Assembly: GCA_030609125.1 (NCBI GenBank)
Contig: JAUWCW010000141.1
Location: forward strand, 1 to 5,783
Origin: JAUWCW01 sp030609125 [NCBI: Candidatus Rokuibacteriota bacterium]
Lineage (GTDB): Bacteria; JAUVQV01
DNA length: 5,783 bases
Direction: 5' to 3'
The position numbers were made by a program, and so were the translations under genes. The stretch's first letter is position 1. The number at the start of each line of letters is the position of its first letter. This document shows, piece after piece, positions 1 to 5,771 of the stretch. The notes under the pieces are model-generated. The model was not told the DNA's origin and did no database searches. It was given only the letters and a program-made list of their open reading frames with translations.

Positions 1-142
1 AGTCCGAGGCCGTTTTCGCGGTCCTGGCGCCCTTGATACCCCAGAAAATGCAGTATGCCCAGTACGCCAGAACAAAGCTGAACAGCCAAATGGTTGTTGA
101 TTCAAAGGTAACCTCCCTTGCTTGCGGTTCAACGCACAACAT
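1..142 (-). CDS. Sodium:solute symporter (SSF/SLC5 family), N-terminal fragment
   Basis: Only the first 47 codons lie in the window; the gene continues past position 1. From codon 13 the translation reads FESTTIWLFSFVLAYWAYC followed by IFWGIKGARTAKTASD. This is a hydrophobic first transmembrane helix followed by the basic, small-residue loop that precedes the YF-x-AGR motif in sodium:solute symporters. The family imports organic acids, amino acids or other solutes with Na+ across the inner membrane; the substrate cannot be told from this fragment. The ATG at 142 is the only ATG that opens this frame, preceded by a modest GAGG 4 nt upstream; TTG at 139 is an alternative with better spacing. 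A much stronger Shine-Dalgarno at 111-119 lies inside this call, so the true N-terminus is uncertain. It lies 100 bp downstream of the exonuclease gene with no clear terminator between, so it is probably the third gene of that operon. Confidence 0.72.
   Translation of the reverse strand, partial: MLCVEPQAREVTFESTTIWLFSFVLAYWAYCIFWGIKGARTAKTASD
111..119 (-). promoter_or_regulatory. Strong Shine-Dalgarno inside the symporter N-terminus, not matched to a start codon in frame
   Basis: The minus strand reads AAGGGAGGT, a near-perfect ribosome-binding sequence. A TTG at 105-103 sits at suitable spacing but is in the wrong frame for the symporter. The in-frame codon at the expected position is TTT (106-104). 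The conserved symporter sequence (ESTTIW...) begins right after it, which is where a start would be expected. The site may be fortuitous, or mark a mutated or misread start codon. Confidence 0.4.
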
Positions 143-242
143 CTTTCCTCTGCGGGGCCGCGATGCTCCTCCCGGTGCTCACGTCCCCAGAATCTCTTTT
201 TTCTCCTATCTCACCCCCCTTCTTCCGCTTTCACACGTTTTC

Positions 243-947
243 TCACGATTTGCTCACCATCAACAGCTCCTTCAGGCTCCGCACTCCGCACTCGGGCAGA
301 AAGGGCAGGAACCTCTGAAAGAGCTGGGCCGTAACGTAGGCGTCGTACATGGCGTTGTGAGCCTTTTCGACTTCTATCCCGTATTTCCTCGCCAGGGAGA
401 AAAGATCGCTTTTGAGGGACATCCCCTGGTGGTGTCTTGCAAAATGGGAATCGCTCTCGTAGAGCCAGTCGTGAAGCGCCGACGTGTCCACCGAGGGGCT
501 CTGCAGCCCGACGCCGAAGATCCGCTTCATCGCCCGATTGACGAAGTTCACGTCGATGAAGACGAAGTGCCCGACGAGAATGGCGTCGCCGATGAAGTCG
601 ATGAAATCGCAGAGGACTTCCTCGACGGGGTCGGCTTTTTCGAGATCCGAGTGAGTGAGCTCGTGCACCACCACGCCCTGGCTCTTGAGCTCCGAGTCGG
701 GCCGGACGAGCCGGTAGAAGGTCTGCCCCGGCAGGATCCTCCCCCCTCTCATCCGGACGGCCCCGATGGAGATCATTGAATCCCTCTTGAAGTCGAGACC
801 TGTCAGCTCGGTGTCGAAGGCGACGAAGTCCGCCCCTTCGATCGGGGCCTTCAGCTCCAGCCTTTGCTTCAGGCCGCTGTGCCGGGCCACGGGACCAGCG
901 ACTTTCTTTTCCCGATGCCCCATGATCTTCGTAAGGATTGAGCTCAC
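243..947 (-). CDS. DnaQ-like DEDDh 3'-5' exonuclease
   Basis: This 234-aa protein is a single-domain exonuclease of the RNase T/DnaQ epsilon superfamily, which removes nucleotides from 3' ends with two metal ions. All five catalytic residues are visible. ExoI is FDTELTGLD with D45 and E47. ExoII is LVGHFVFIDVNF with D132; the Asn usual after GH is Phe here. ExoIII is HNAMYDAYVTAQLF with H197 and D202. The VHELT segment (94-98) matches the loop before ExoII in epsilon-type enzymes. The first 37 residues are a basic extension without recognised domain. The start is GTG at 947, overlapping the TGA of the DUF294 gene (944-946) by 4 nt, with GGAGG about 10 nt upstream, so translation is probably coupled; ATG at 923 (codon 9) is less likely. 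Automated tools tend to label such genes DNA polymerase III epsilon, but the small size and the transporter-operon context argue against a replicative role. Its substrate here is unknown. Confidence 0.93.
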   Translation of the reverse strand: MSSILTKIMGHREKKVAGPVARHSGLKQRLELKAPIEGADFVAFDTELTGLDFKRDSMISIGAVRMRGGRILPGQTFYRLVRPDSELKSQGVVVHELTHSDLEKADPVEEVLCDFIDFIGDAILVGHFVFIDVNFVNRAMKRIFGVGLQSPSVDTSALHDWLYESDSHFARHHQGMSLKSDLFSLARKYGIEVEKAHNAMYDAYVTAQLFQRFLPFLPECGVRSLKELLMVSKS

Positions 948-2830
948 TTCGCGACCACCTCCGTCGAAAGACTCTTCTCCAGAAGGTCGTACAGCGTGGC
1001 GATGAGATGAAACGTCTCTTTCAGGGTCTTTTTCTCCAGGTTGGCAAGATGCTCGGGATTGATGAAGTTGTCCGGCACGAGCCCCTTCTCGATCTGCTCT
1101 ATCTGGTGATGTATGAGAAGAGTAAGCAGGTACTCCAGGGCGTGATCTATGTCCTCGGTGTGGGCGAAGCTGTACCGCGCCTTGAGCTCGACTACCCTTC
1201 TCCAGGTCGAGTAGTTCTCCACTCCCCTCTGGAGGGCGAATACCCGAACGGCATCGACCAGGGGCCTGATGCCCTTTTCGTAAAGGTTCAGCTCGCTGCG
1301 GTGCTCACCCGATTTCTCCACCACGAACCGCCGGAAGAACCCGAGAGGAGGGCTGTTTTCAATGGTCTGCAGGATGACCACGTCCATCATCGTCCTCCGT
1401 GAGGCCATGTTCTCCAGCAGAGACCGCCGCAGATTCTCCACCGTCTCGCTGTCTCCGCGAACGGGCCTCATGTCCGCGTAGCTCACCTCGATGCGCCGGC
1501 GCCCGGGGGTGGCGGCCCACTGGTCGAACTTCCCCTTCCAGTCCGAGAAGGACATGATGTTTACCGCCGCCAGGCAGTCCGGTCCGCCGGGGTCACCGCA
1601 GGAGGCGACTGTCCGGTCGATCACCTTCTTCAGATCGCCGAAGTAGGCCTCAGCCTCCCTGATGAGCTGCGTGCTCCCGGTATCCTCGTAGACGACTCCC
1701 ATCCGTATCGCCCTGTTGAGCGTCAGCTCCCTCCTTCCACCCTCGTCGAAGAGAAAGAGCGAGTAGTTCACCGGCGGAGACCCGGATTTTCTCTCCGCAA
1801 GATCGATGACCCGGTTGAGCAGCTTCTCCGTCAGCTCCGTGATGATCCCCGTCACGTTGTGAGCCTTCGCACCTTCCCGCAGCAGCGTGGAGACCGTCTT
1901 GTGGATCTTGGGCATGGTGCCGCGCACGTCCTCAAGGCTCTGGATGTTCTCCAACTCCTTCACGAGCACCATGGGCGATGACCCCTGAAGGACCATGAAG
2001 TCATGGTTCGTCAGAATCCCCTTGAACCGGCCGCTTTCCACCACCAGGATGTGGTGGATGTTGTAGCGCATCATCTTCAGGAGCGCCTCGAAACAATATT
2101 CCTCCGCGTCGACCTTGATGAGCGGCGAGCTCATTATCATCCGGACCGGGTGGCTCAAATCAAGACCCTTGGCGACGACTTTCTCGCGCAGGTCCCTGTC
2201 CGTCACGATCCCGACGGGAACGCCTGTCGGGTTCACGATGACCAGGGAGCTGATCTTGTGCTCCGCCATTCTCCGCGCCGCATCCCGTATGCCGAGGCTC
2301 TCCAGGGCGGTTATCGGCTTCTTTCGCACCCCCTCACCCACAGGTGTGGTGAACAGGGCCCTGTCCCCGCCGGTGAGGCCGCTGTACTTCCTCTGTGTCT
2401 CCTCCCTGGTCTTGTCGATGAAACTAATAAAGAAAGACTTCAGGAAATATTCATTAACAGACTGATTTCTCTGGAGAACGGCGAGAAGCTTCTCCTTGGG
2501 TATAAGAAAACTGATGGTGTCTTCAAAGGCCATGATATTGTAGCGGGAGAGGTCGCCGCTCACGAGGGAGAGGAGCCCGAAGTGCTCCCCCTCGCTCCGG
2601 TAGTCGATGTTGATCTCCTCATCCGTCTCGGAGGTCATATAGACCCTGACGCCGCCCCGCTTGATGATGTAGAGAAATTCGCTCGGCGCTCCGCCCTGGG
2701 TGAGGATGTTGACCCCCTTCGGGAAGTACTCGAGAGAGACGTCCTCCACGATTCCCTCCAGTTCCTCCTCCGGAAGGAGGTTAAAGGGTGGGACATTCTT
2801 CAGAAAATCGATAGTTTCGTTCTTCAGCAT
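944..2830 (-). CDS. cNMP-binding / CBS-pair / DUF294 nucleotidyltransferase-like regulatory protein
   Basis: This 628-aa soluble protein has a familiar four-part layout. A cyclic-nucleotide-binding fold spans about 8-135. A CBS pair, normally an adenosine-nucleotide sensor, spans about 163-283, with GIVTDRDLR at 207-215 and GILTNHDF at 271-278. A DUF294 nucleotidyltransferase-like domain spans about 300-465, with YADMRPVRGD at 451-460. The DUF294 C-terminal helical domain spans about 470-615, with LGFFRRFVVEKSGEH at 496-510. The start ATG at 2830 leaves the usual xxIDFLKNVPPF N-terminus and has AAAGGA 5 nt upstream. Two sites look altered. The catalytic strand of the transferase (361-383) keeps GR-x-E-x-T-L and VVYED but carries DE instead of GS and A374/R376 instead of the D-x-D pair. 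The phosphate-binding cassette (FGLLSL, 84-89) lacks the Glu that contacts cAMP ribose in CRP. The protein is therefore likely a nucleotide-responsive regulator rather than an enzyme. It is first in an operon with the exonuclease and symporter, under a sigma-54 promoter. Confidence 0.92.
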   Translation of the reverse strand: MLKNETIDFLKNVPPFNLLPEEELEGIVEDVSLEYFPKGVNILTQGGAPSEFLYIIKRGGVRVYMTSETDEEINIDYRSEGEHFGLLSLVSGDLSRYNIMAFEDTISFLIPKEKLLAVLQRNQSVNEYFLKSFFISFIDKTREETQRKYSGLTGGDRALFTTPVGEGVRKKPITALESLGIRDAARRMAEHKISSLVIVNPTGVPVGIVTDRDLREKVVAKGLDLSHPVRMIMSSPLIKVDAEEYCFEALLKMMRYNIHHILVVESGRFKGILTNHDFMVLQGSSPMVLVKELENIQSLEDVRGTMPKIHKTVSTLLREGAKAHNVTGIITELTEKLLNRVIDLAERKSGSPPVNYSLFLFDEGGRRELTLNRAIRMGVVYEDTGSTQLIREAEAYFGDLKKVIDRTVASCGDPGGPDCLAAVNIMSFSDWKGKFDQWAATPGRRRIEVSYADMRPVRGDSETVENLRRSLLENMASRRTMMDVVILQTIENSPPLGFFRRFVVEKSGEHRSELNLYEKGIRPLVDAVRVFALQRGVENYSTWRRVVELKARYSFAHTEDIDHALEYLLTLLIHHQIEQIEKGLVPDNFINPEHLANLEKKTLKETFHLIATLYDLLEKSLSTEVVAK

Positions 2831-2844
2831 GGCATCCTTTATAG

Positions 2845-2860
2845 TGCAAAATAGGTGCCA
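2845..2860 (-). promoter_or_regulatory. Sigma-54 (-24/-12) promoter for the DUF294-exonuclease-symporter operon
   Basis: The minus strand reads TGGCACCTATTTTGCA, an exact match to TGGCAC-N5-TTGCW with the required spacing. The five bases before it (CGTAC) also fit the extended consensus. The -24 GG is at 2859-2858 and the -12 GC at 2847-2846, predicting transcription from about 2834 (2833-2837 allowing for a purine start). That is only 3-7 nt before the ATG at 2830, and the AAAGGA Shine-Dalgarno at 2835-2840 would be wholly or largely untranscribed. An exact match to the 11 specified bases in a window of this size is improbable by chance, and it sits directly downstream of a gene for a sigma-54 activator. 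Confidence 0.87.
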
Positions 2861-2945
2861 GTACGGACTGCCTCATCCTCGCCGGCGGTGAAGTCTATAT
2901 TCTTGAGAAATATCAGAGGGATTAGGCAACCCCCCCATGCCGGTG

Positions 2946-2967
2946 AAAAAAGAGTGCCGGAACGGCA
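2946..2967 (-). terminator. Probable rho-independent terminator of the two-component transcript
   Basis: On the minus strand TGCCG-TTC-CGGCA forms a 5-bp GC-rich stem with a 3-nt loop (2967-2955), followed by CTC and then six Ts (2951-2946). It lies 62 bp after the response-regulator stop and before the sigma-54 promoter, the place where a terminator would separate the two transcripts. The stem is short, so termination may be partial. A second copy of CCGGCA further downstream allows a competing hairpin. Confidence 0.5.
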
Positions 2968-2988
2968 TGTTGGCGGACGAGGATGAAT

Positions 2989-3028
2989 GTTACGTTACGT
3001 TACGGCGGGAGAAGTTACTTTTAGTAAC
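2989..3028. promoter_or_regulatory. Candidate upstream activating sequence: GTTAC repeats and 15-bp dyad
   Basis: The plus strand carries three contiguous GTTAC units (2989-2993, 2994-2998, 2999-3003). Ten bases further on is the perfect inverted repeat GTTACTTTTAGTAAC (3014-3028), which uses the same half-site and abuts the response-regulator stop codon. Relative to the predicted start of the sigma-54 promoter these lie at about -155 to -170 and -180 to -194, in the range where NtrC-type activators usually bind. A 15-bp dyad suits a dimeric Fis-type HTH. Assignment to the neighbouring regulator is inference from position. Confidence 0.5.
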
Positions 3029-4405
3029 CTATTTTGACGGCACCTCGGTGTTCGACGCCGTCGAACGCTTGAATCCCCATTTTTTTCTTTTTTCCCATAG
3101 GGTTTTGCGTGTAATCCCAAGCTTGTCAGCCAGCTCCTGTTCGCCGTACCTGCTCTGGAACGTGGCGATGAATGACCGGATGTACTCCTCTATGGAAAGC
3201 TCTTTCTTCGCCGAATCATCGAGGAAGGATTCCTTCCCCTGGAGGCTGTCGGGAAGGTGCCGCAGGTCGATACCGTCCTCGTCGCAGATGAGGACGGCCC
3301 GTTCGAGGACGTTCTGCAGCTCACGGATGTTGCCGGGCCAGCGGTACGATCTCAGGACAGACATCGCTTCGGGGGAGACCGTCCGCACACCCTTGCCGAA
3401 TTCCCGTGAATACCTCTCCAGGTAGTGCTGGATAAGCTCGGGTATGTCCTCTCTGCGTTCTCTCAGAGGAGGCATGTTGAGGCTGATGACGTTGATCCTG
3501 TAGTAGAGGTCCTCCCTGAATCTTCCACTTTCAACCGCACCCCTGAGGTTCTGGTTTGTCGCCGTGATGAACCGTATGTCCACCCTCCTGAACTTGGTGC
3601 TTCCAAGGGGCCTGATCTGCTGGTCCTCGAAGACCCTGAGGAGCTTCGCCTGCAGGGACGGCGGCATGTCGCCGATCTCATCGAGGAACATCGTCCCCCC
3701 GCTGACATCCTCGAGAAGACCGCTTTTGGCGGCGACGGCCCCCGTAAAAGCTCCCCTGACATAGCCGAAAAGCTCGCTCTCCAGGAGGGTTTCCGGAATG
3801 GCTGAGCAGTTGATGGGGACAAAGGGCATGTCCCTCCTTGAACTGCTCTTGTGAATAACCCGGGCGAAGAGTTCCTTGCCCGTTCCCGTCTCGCCGAGCA
3901 GCAGAACGTTGCTCCGGGTGTCGGCCACTTTTCTTACCTCAGCCACGATGCTCTGCAGGGAGGTCTTCTCCCCGATGATGCTGGAGAAATCGTATTCCTC
4001 GCCGATCTGGCGCTTGAGGAGCACGTTTTCCCTCTCCAGTCTTCTCTGCTTCAGGGCGTTGGCCACGATCTGAAGGATTTCCTCGTGGATGATGGGCTTC
4101 ATGATGTAGTCATAAGCCCCCACCCGGAGGGCCTTGACGGAGGTGTCGATGGAGGCGTATGCGGTTATGACGATGAAGACGACCTCCGGCTGGTTCTCCC
4201 GGATGCGGGTCATCATTTCGATGCCGTCGATCCCGGGGAGGATGATGTCCGAGACGATGATGTCGTACATGGCATCGACCGTCAGGCTGAGCGCCTTCTC
4301 GGCGCTGTCCGCCGTGTCGACCCTGTAGCCCTCCTTGCTGAAGAGCCTCTGCAGAGACTCCCGCAGCGTCTGCTCGTCCTCGACTATCAGAATGCTCTTG
4401 GACAT
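3029..4405 (-). CDS. NtrC-family sigma-54-dependent response regulator
   Basis: This 458-aa protein has the complete three-domain layout. The receiver domain (about 4-118) has acidic residues E9-D10, phospho-acceptor D53, T81 and K103. The AAA+ sigma-54 activation domain (about 141-370) has Walker A GETGTGKE at 171-178, the sigma-54-contacting loop GAFTGA at 218-223, Walker B FLDEIGD at 240-246, the R-finger region FREDLYYRINV at 296-306 and WPGNIREL at 356-363. The Fis-type HTH (about 404-445) has LADKLGITRKTLWEKRKKWG. Phosphorylation by the upstream kinase should allow oligomerisation, ATP hydrolysis and opening of sigma-54 promoters. The ATG at 4405 is preceded by AGGGGG about 7 nt upstream. 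The gap to the kinase stop is 37 bp, so the two genes are probably cotranscribed. The intact GAFTGA loop supports true sigma-54 activation. The nearest candidate target is the promoter at 2845-2860, with presumed binding sites just past this gene's stop codon. Confidence 0.96.
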   Translation of the reverse strand: MSKSILIVEDEQTLRESLQRLFSKEGYRVDTADSAEKALSLTVDAMYDIIVSDIILPGIDGIEMMTRIRENQPEVVFIVITAYASIDTSVKALRVGAYDYIMKPIIHEEILQIVANALKQRRLERENVLLKRQIGEEYDFSSIIGEKTSLQSIVAEVRKVADTRSNVLLLGETGTGKELFARVIHKSSSRRDMPFVPINCSAIPETLLESELFGYVRGAFTGAVAAKSGLLEDVSGGTMFLDEIGDMPPSLQAKLLRVFEDQQIRPLGSTKFRRVDIRFITATNQNLRGAVESGRFREDLYYRINVISLNMPPLRERREDIPELIQHYLERYSREFGKGVRTVSPEAMSVLRSYRWPGNIRELQNVLERAVLICDEDGIDLRHLPDSLQGKESFLDDSAKKELSIEEYIRSFIATFQSRYGEQELADKLGITRKTLWEKRKKWGFKRSTASNTEVPSK

Positions 4406-4442
4406 GTCATCCCCCTACCTCCCCCGCCCTTCTCCAATGCTC

Positions 4443-5771
4443 TCAACTACCCTTCCCGCTCCCTCCCCCGATGGGCAGGCGGATGACGAAGCCGGCTCCC
4501 TGCCTGCCGCCGGGCGACATCTCGATGGTGCCGCCGTGATCTTTTATGATGCCATAACTTACGCCAAGTCCCAATCCCGTTCCCCGCGTCGGGCCCTTGG
4601 TGGTGAAGAAAGGGTCGAAGACCTTGCCCCTGATGGAGCTGTCCACTCCCTCCCCGGTGTCGCTGAACGCTATCTCGACCTGGTCACCCACCCTCCGCAG
4701 GGAAATCTTCAGATCTCCTCCCTCGGGCATGGCGTCACGGGCGTTCAGCACCAGGTTGAGAAACACCTGCTGCATCTGGTCGGGGTCGATGTAGAGGAGA
4801 GGGACGGGCTGAATGTCGGTCTGTATCCGTATGGCCTTGAAATTCTTGTCGAACCGGACGAGGGCCAGCGTCGATTCGAGCGTTTCCGCCAGGCTGGTCT
4901 GCTCTTTCTTCCTCGGGTTGATGCGGGCGAAGTCACCCAGGCTCCTCACGATCCGGACGATGCGGGCGATGTGAAGGCTGATGGTGTCCAGCGAATCGCG
5001 TCCGAAGGGTGTCTGCTCCTCTGCCAGCAGCTCCTGGACAAGGGACGAAATCGAGGCGAGAGGGTTGCCGACCTCGTGCGAAACCCCCGCCGCCAGTCTC
5101 CCGACGCTGGCGTGTTTGGTGGCCTGGAAAAGCTCCTCCTCGATCTTCTTCTTCTCCGTCACGTCCTGCAGAATTATGACGTAGCCGGGCGAGGCGCCGG
5201 TGAGGCGGCTTATGTACCCTTCCAGATTGACCCCCGCTGCGGAGCACCTGACGTCACCCTCCTTCACCCGCGGCGAAAGCCGTCCAGGGGGAAGGCACGT
5301 GAGAACCCGTGCCCCTTCCGCGCCGAGGGCCCTGGCCTTTTTCACCCCCGTTATCCCCTCCATGCCCTTGTTCCAGTACCCCACCCTGAGTGAACGATCC
5401 AGGGTGGCCACGCCGAGCGGCAGGCTCTCGATGATGTTCTCGCTGAACTCCTTCAGCAGGGCGAGTTGTCGGTTGGCGGCGGCCAGCTCCCTTCTCGAGA
5501 GCCTCAGGGTCTTGTTCATCTCCTTGATGGTGCTCAACAGCTCGACCCGCTCCTGGTCGGTGTAGGTGAACCTGTCCTCGAAGACGAGGCCGGCTATGGA
5601 GGACCCGAGCACGCCCGAGAGAATCCTGCGCGACTCGTCCTGAAGCTGCATGAGGTCATGGCGGGTGGCGGAATCCTCGTCAATCCCACGCTGGGAAAGA
5701 AGCCGGCCGATCACCTTGCTGCTCTCTTCCCTCCCTATGAACTGGGAAAGGATCCCCTCAATTTGGTTCAC
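4443..5771 (-). CDS. Soluble PAS-domain sensor histidine kinase (NtrB-like), possible STAC N-terminal domain
   Basis: This 442-aa kinase autophosphorylates and should pass phosphate to the regulator encoded next to it. An N-terminal helical region (1-70) contains FIGREESSKVIGRLL and RRILSGVLGSSIAGLVF, similar in pattern, from memory, to the STAC module between transporter and PAS domain in CbrA-type sensors. A predicted coiled coil spans 71-108 and a PAS domain about 109-205, ending ILQDVTEKKK. The HisKA domain has VGRLAAGVSHEVGNPLASI with phospho-accepting H232. The HATPase domain has N box NLVLNARDAMP (339-349), G1 DTGEGV (371-376), F box FDPFFTTK (385-392) and G2 GTGLGLGVSYGII (397-409). 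There is no transmembrane helix or signal peptide, so it senses a cytoplasmic signal or a membrane partner. The start is GTG at 5771 with no good Shine-Dalgarno; the frame stays open for the remaining 12 nt of the window, so the true start could lie further upstream. Confidence 0.93.
   Translation of the reverse strand: MNQIEGILSQFIGREESSKVIGRLLSQRGIDEDSATRHDLMQLQDESRRILSGVLGSSIAGLVFEDRFTYTDQERVELLSTIKEMNKTLRLSRRELAAANRQLALLKEFSENIIESLPLGVATLDRSLRVGYWNKGMEGITGVKKARALGAEGARVLTCLPPGRLSPRVKEGDVRCSAAGVNLEGYISRLTGASPGYVIILQDVTEKKKIEEELFQATKHASVGRLAAGVSHEVGNPLASISSLVQELLAEEQTPFGRDSLDTISLHIARIVRIVRSLGDFARINPRKKEQTSLAETLESTLALVRFDKNFKAIRIQTDIQPVPLLYIDPDQMQQVFLNLVLNARDAMPEGGDLKISLRRVGDQVEIAFSDTGEGVDSSIRGKVFDPFFTTKGPTRGTGLGLGVSYGIIKDHGGTIEMSPGGRQGAGFVIRLPIGGGSGKGS

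Noticed and set aside
129-182. Tiny 17-codon minus-strand frame starting with GTG between exonuclease and symporter, considered as a missing small transporter subunit
   Set aside because: It is too short for DUF4212 or DUF485 proteins, has no hydrophobic segment, and lacks a convincing Shine-Dalgarno.
143-242. Purine-rich minus-strand gap between exonuclease and symporter considered for a promoter or terminator
   Set aside because: No -35/-10 or -24/-12 pair and no GC stem with T tract could be found. The transcript sense is G/A-rich rather than C-rich, so a Rho-loading site is not supported either.
33-779. Plus-strand open frame of 248 codons
   Set aside because: It lies antisense to the exonuclease gene, whose translation has all catalytic motifs. 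The plus-strand product is a charged, low-complexity sequence typical of a GC-rich shadow frame.
2003-2854. Plus-strand open frame of 283 codons
   Set aside because: It mirrors the cNMP/CBS part of the DUF294 gene, shows no recognisable domain, and would run through the sigma-54 promoter.
2911-2925. IHF-like site (TATCAG...TTA on the plus strand)
   Set aside because: The spacer between the two halves is one base longer than the WATCAR-N4-TTR consensus, so it does not qualify without binding data.
3014-3028. Hairpin right after the regulator stop considered as its terminator
   Set aside because: The stem is AT-rich and is followed on the minus strand by TTCTCCCGCC rather than a T tract. An operator role is more likely, and a better terminator lies at 2946-2967.
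2937-3425. Plus-strand open frame starting in the intergenic region
   Set aside because: Most of it is antisense to the 3' end of the response regulator. The product has no family features, and the intergenic part is explained by terminator and repeat elements.
4335-5393. Plus-strand open frame of 352 codons
   Set aside because: It is antisense to the kinase and the regulator start. The encoded sequence has no domain pattern, and the minus-strand genes have complete motif sets.
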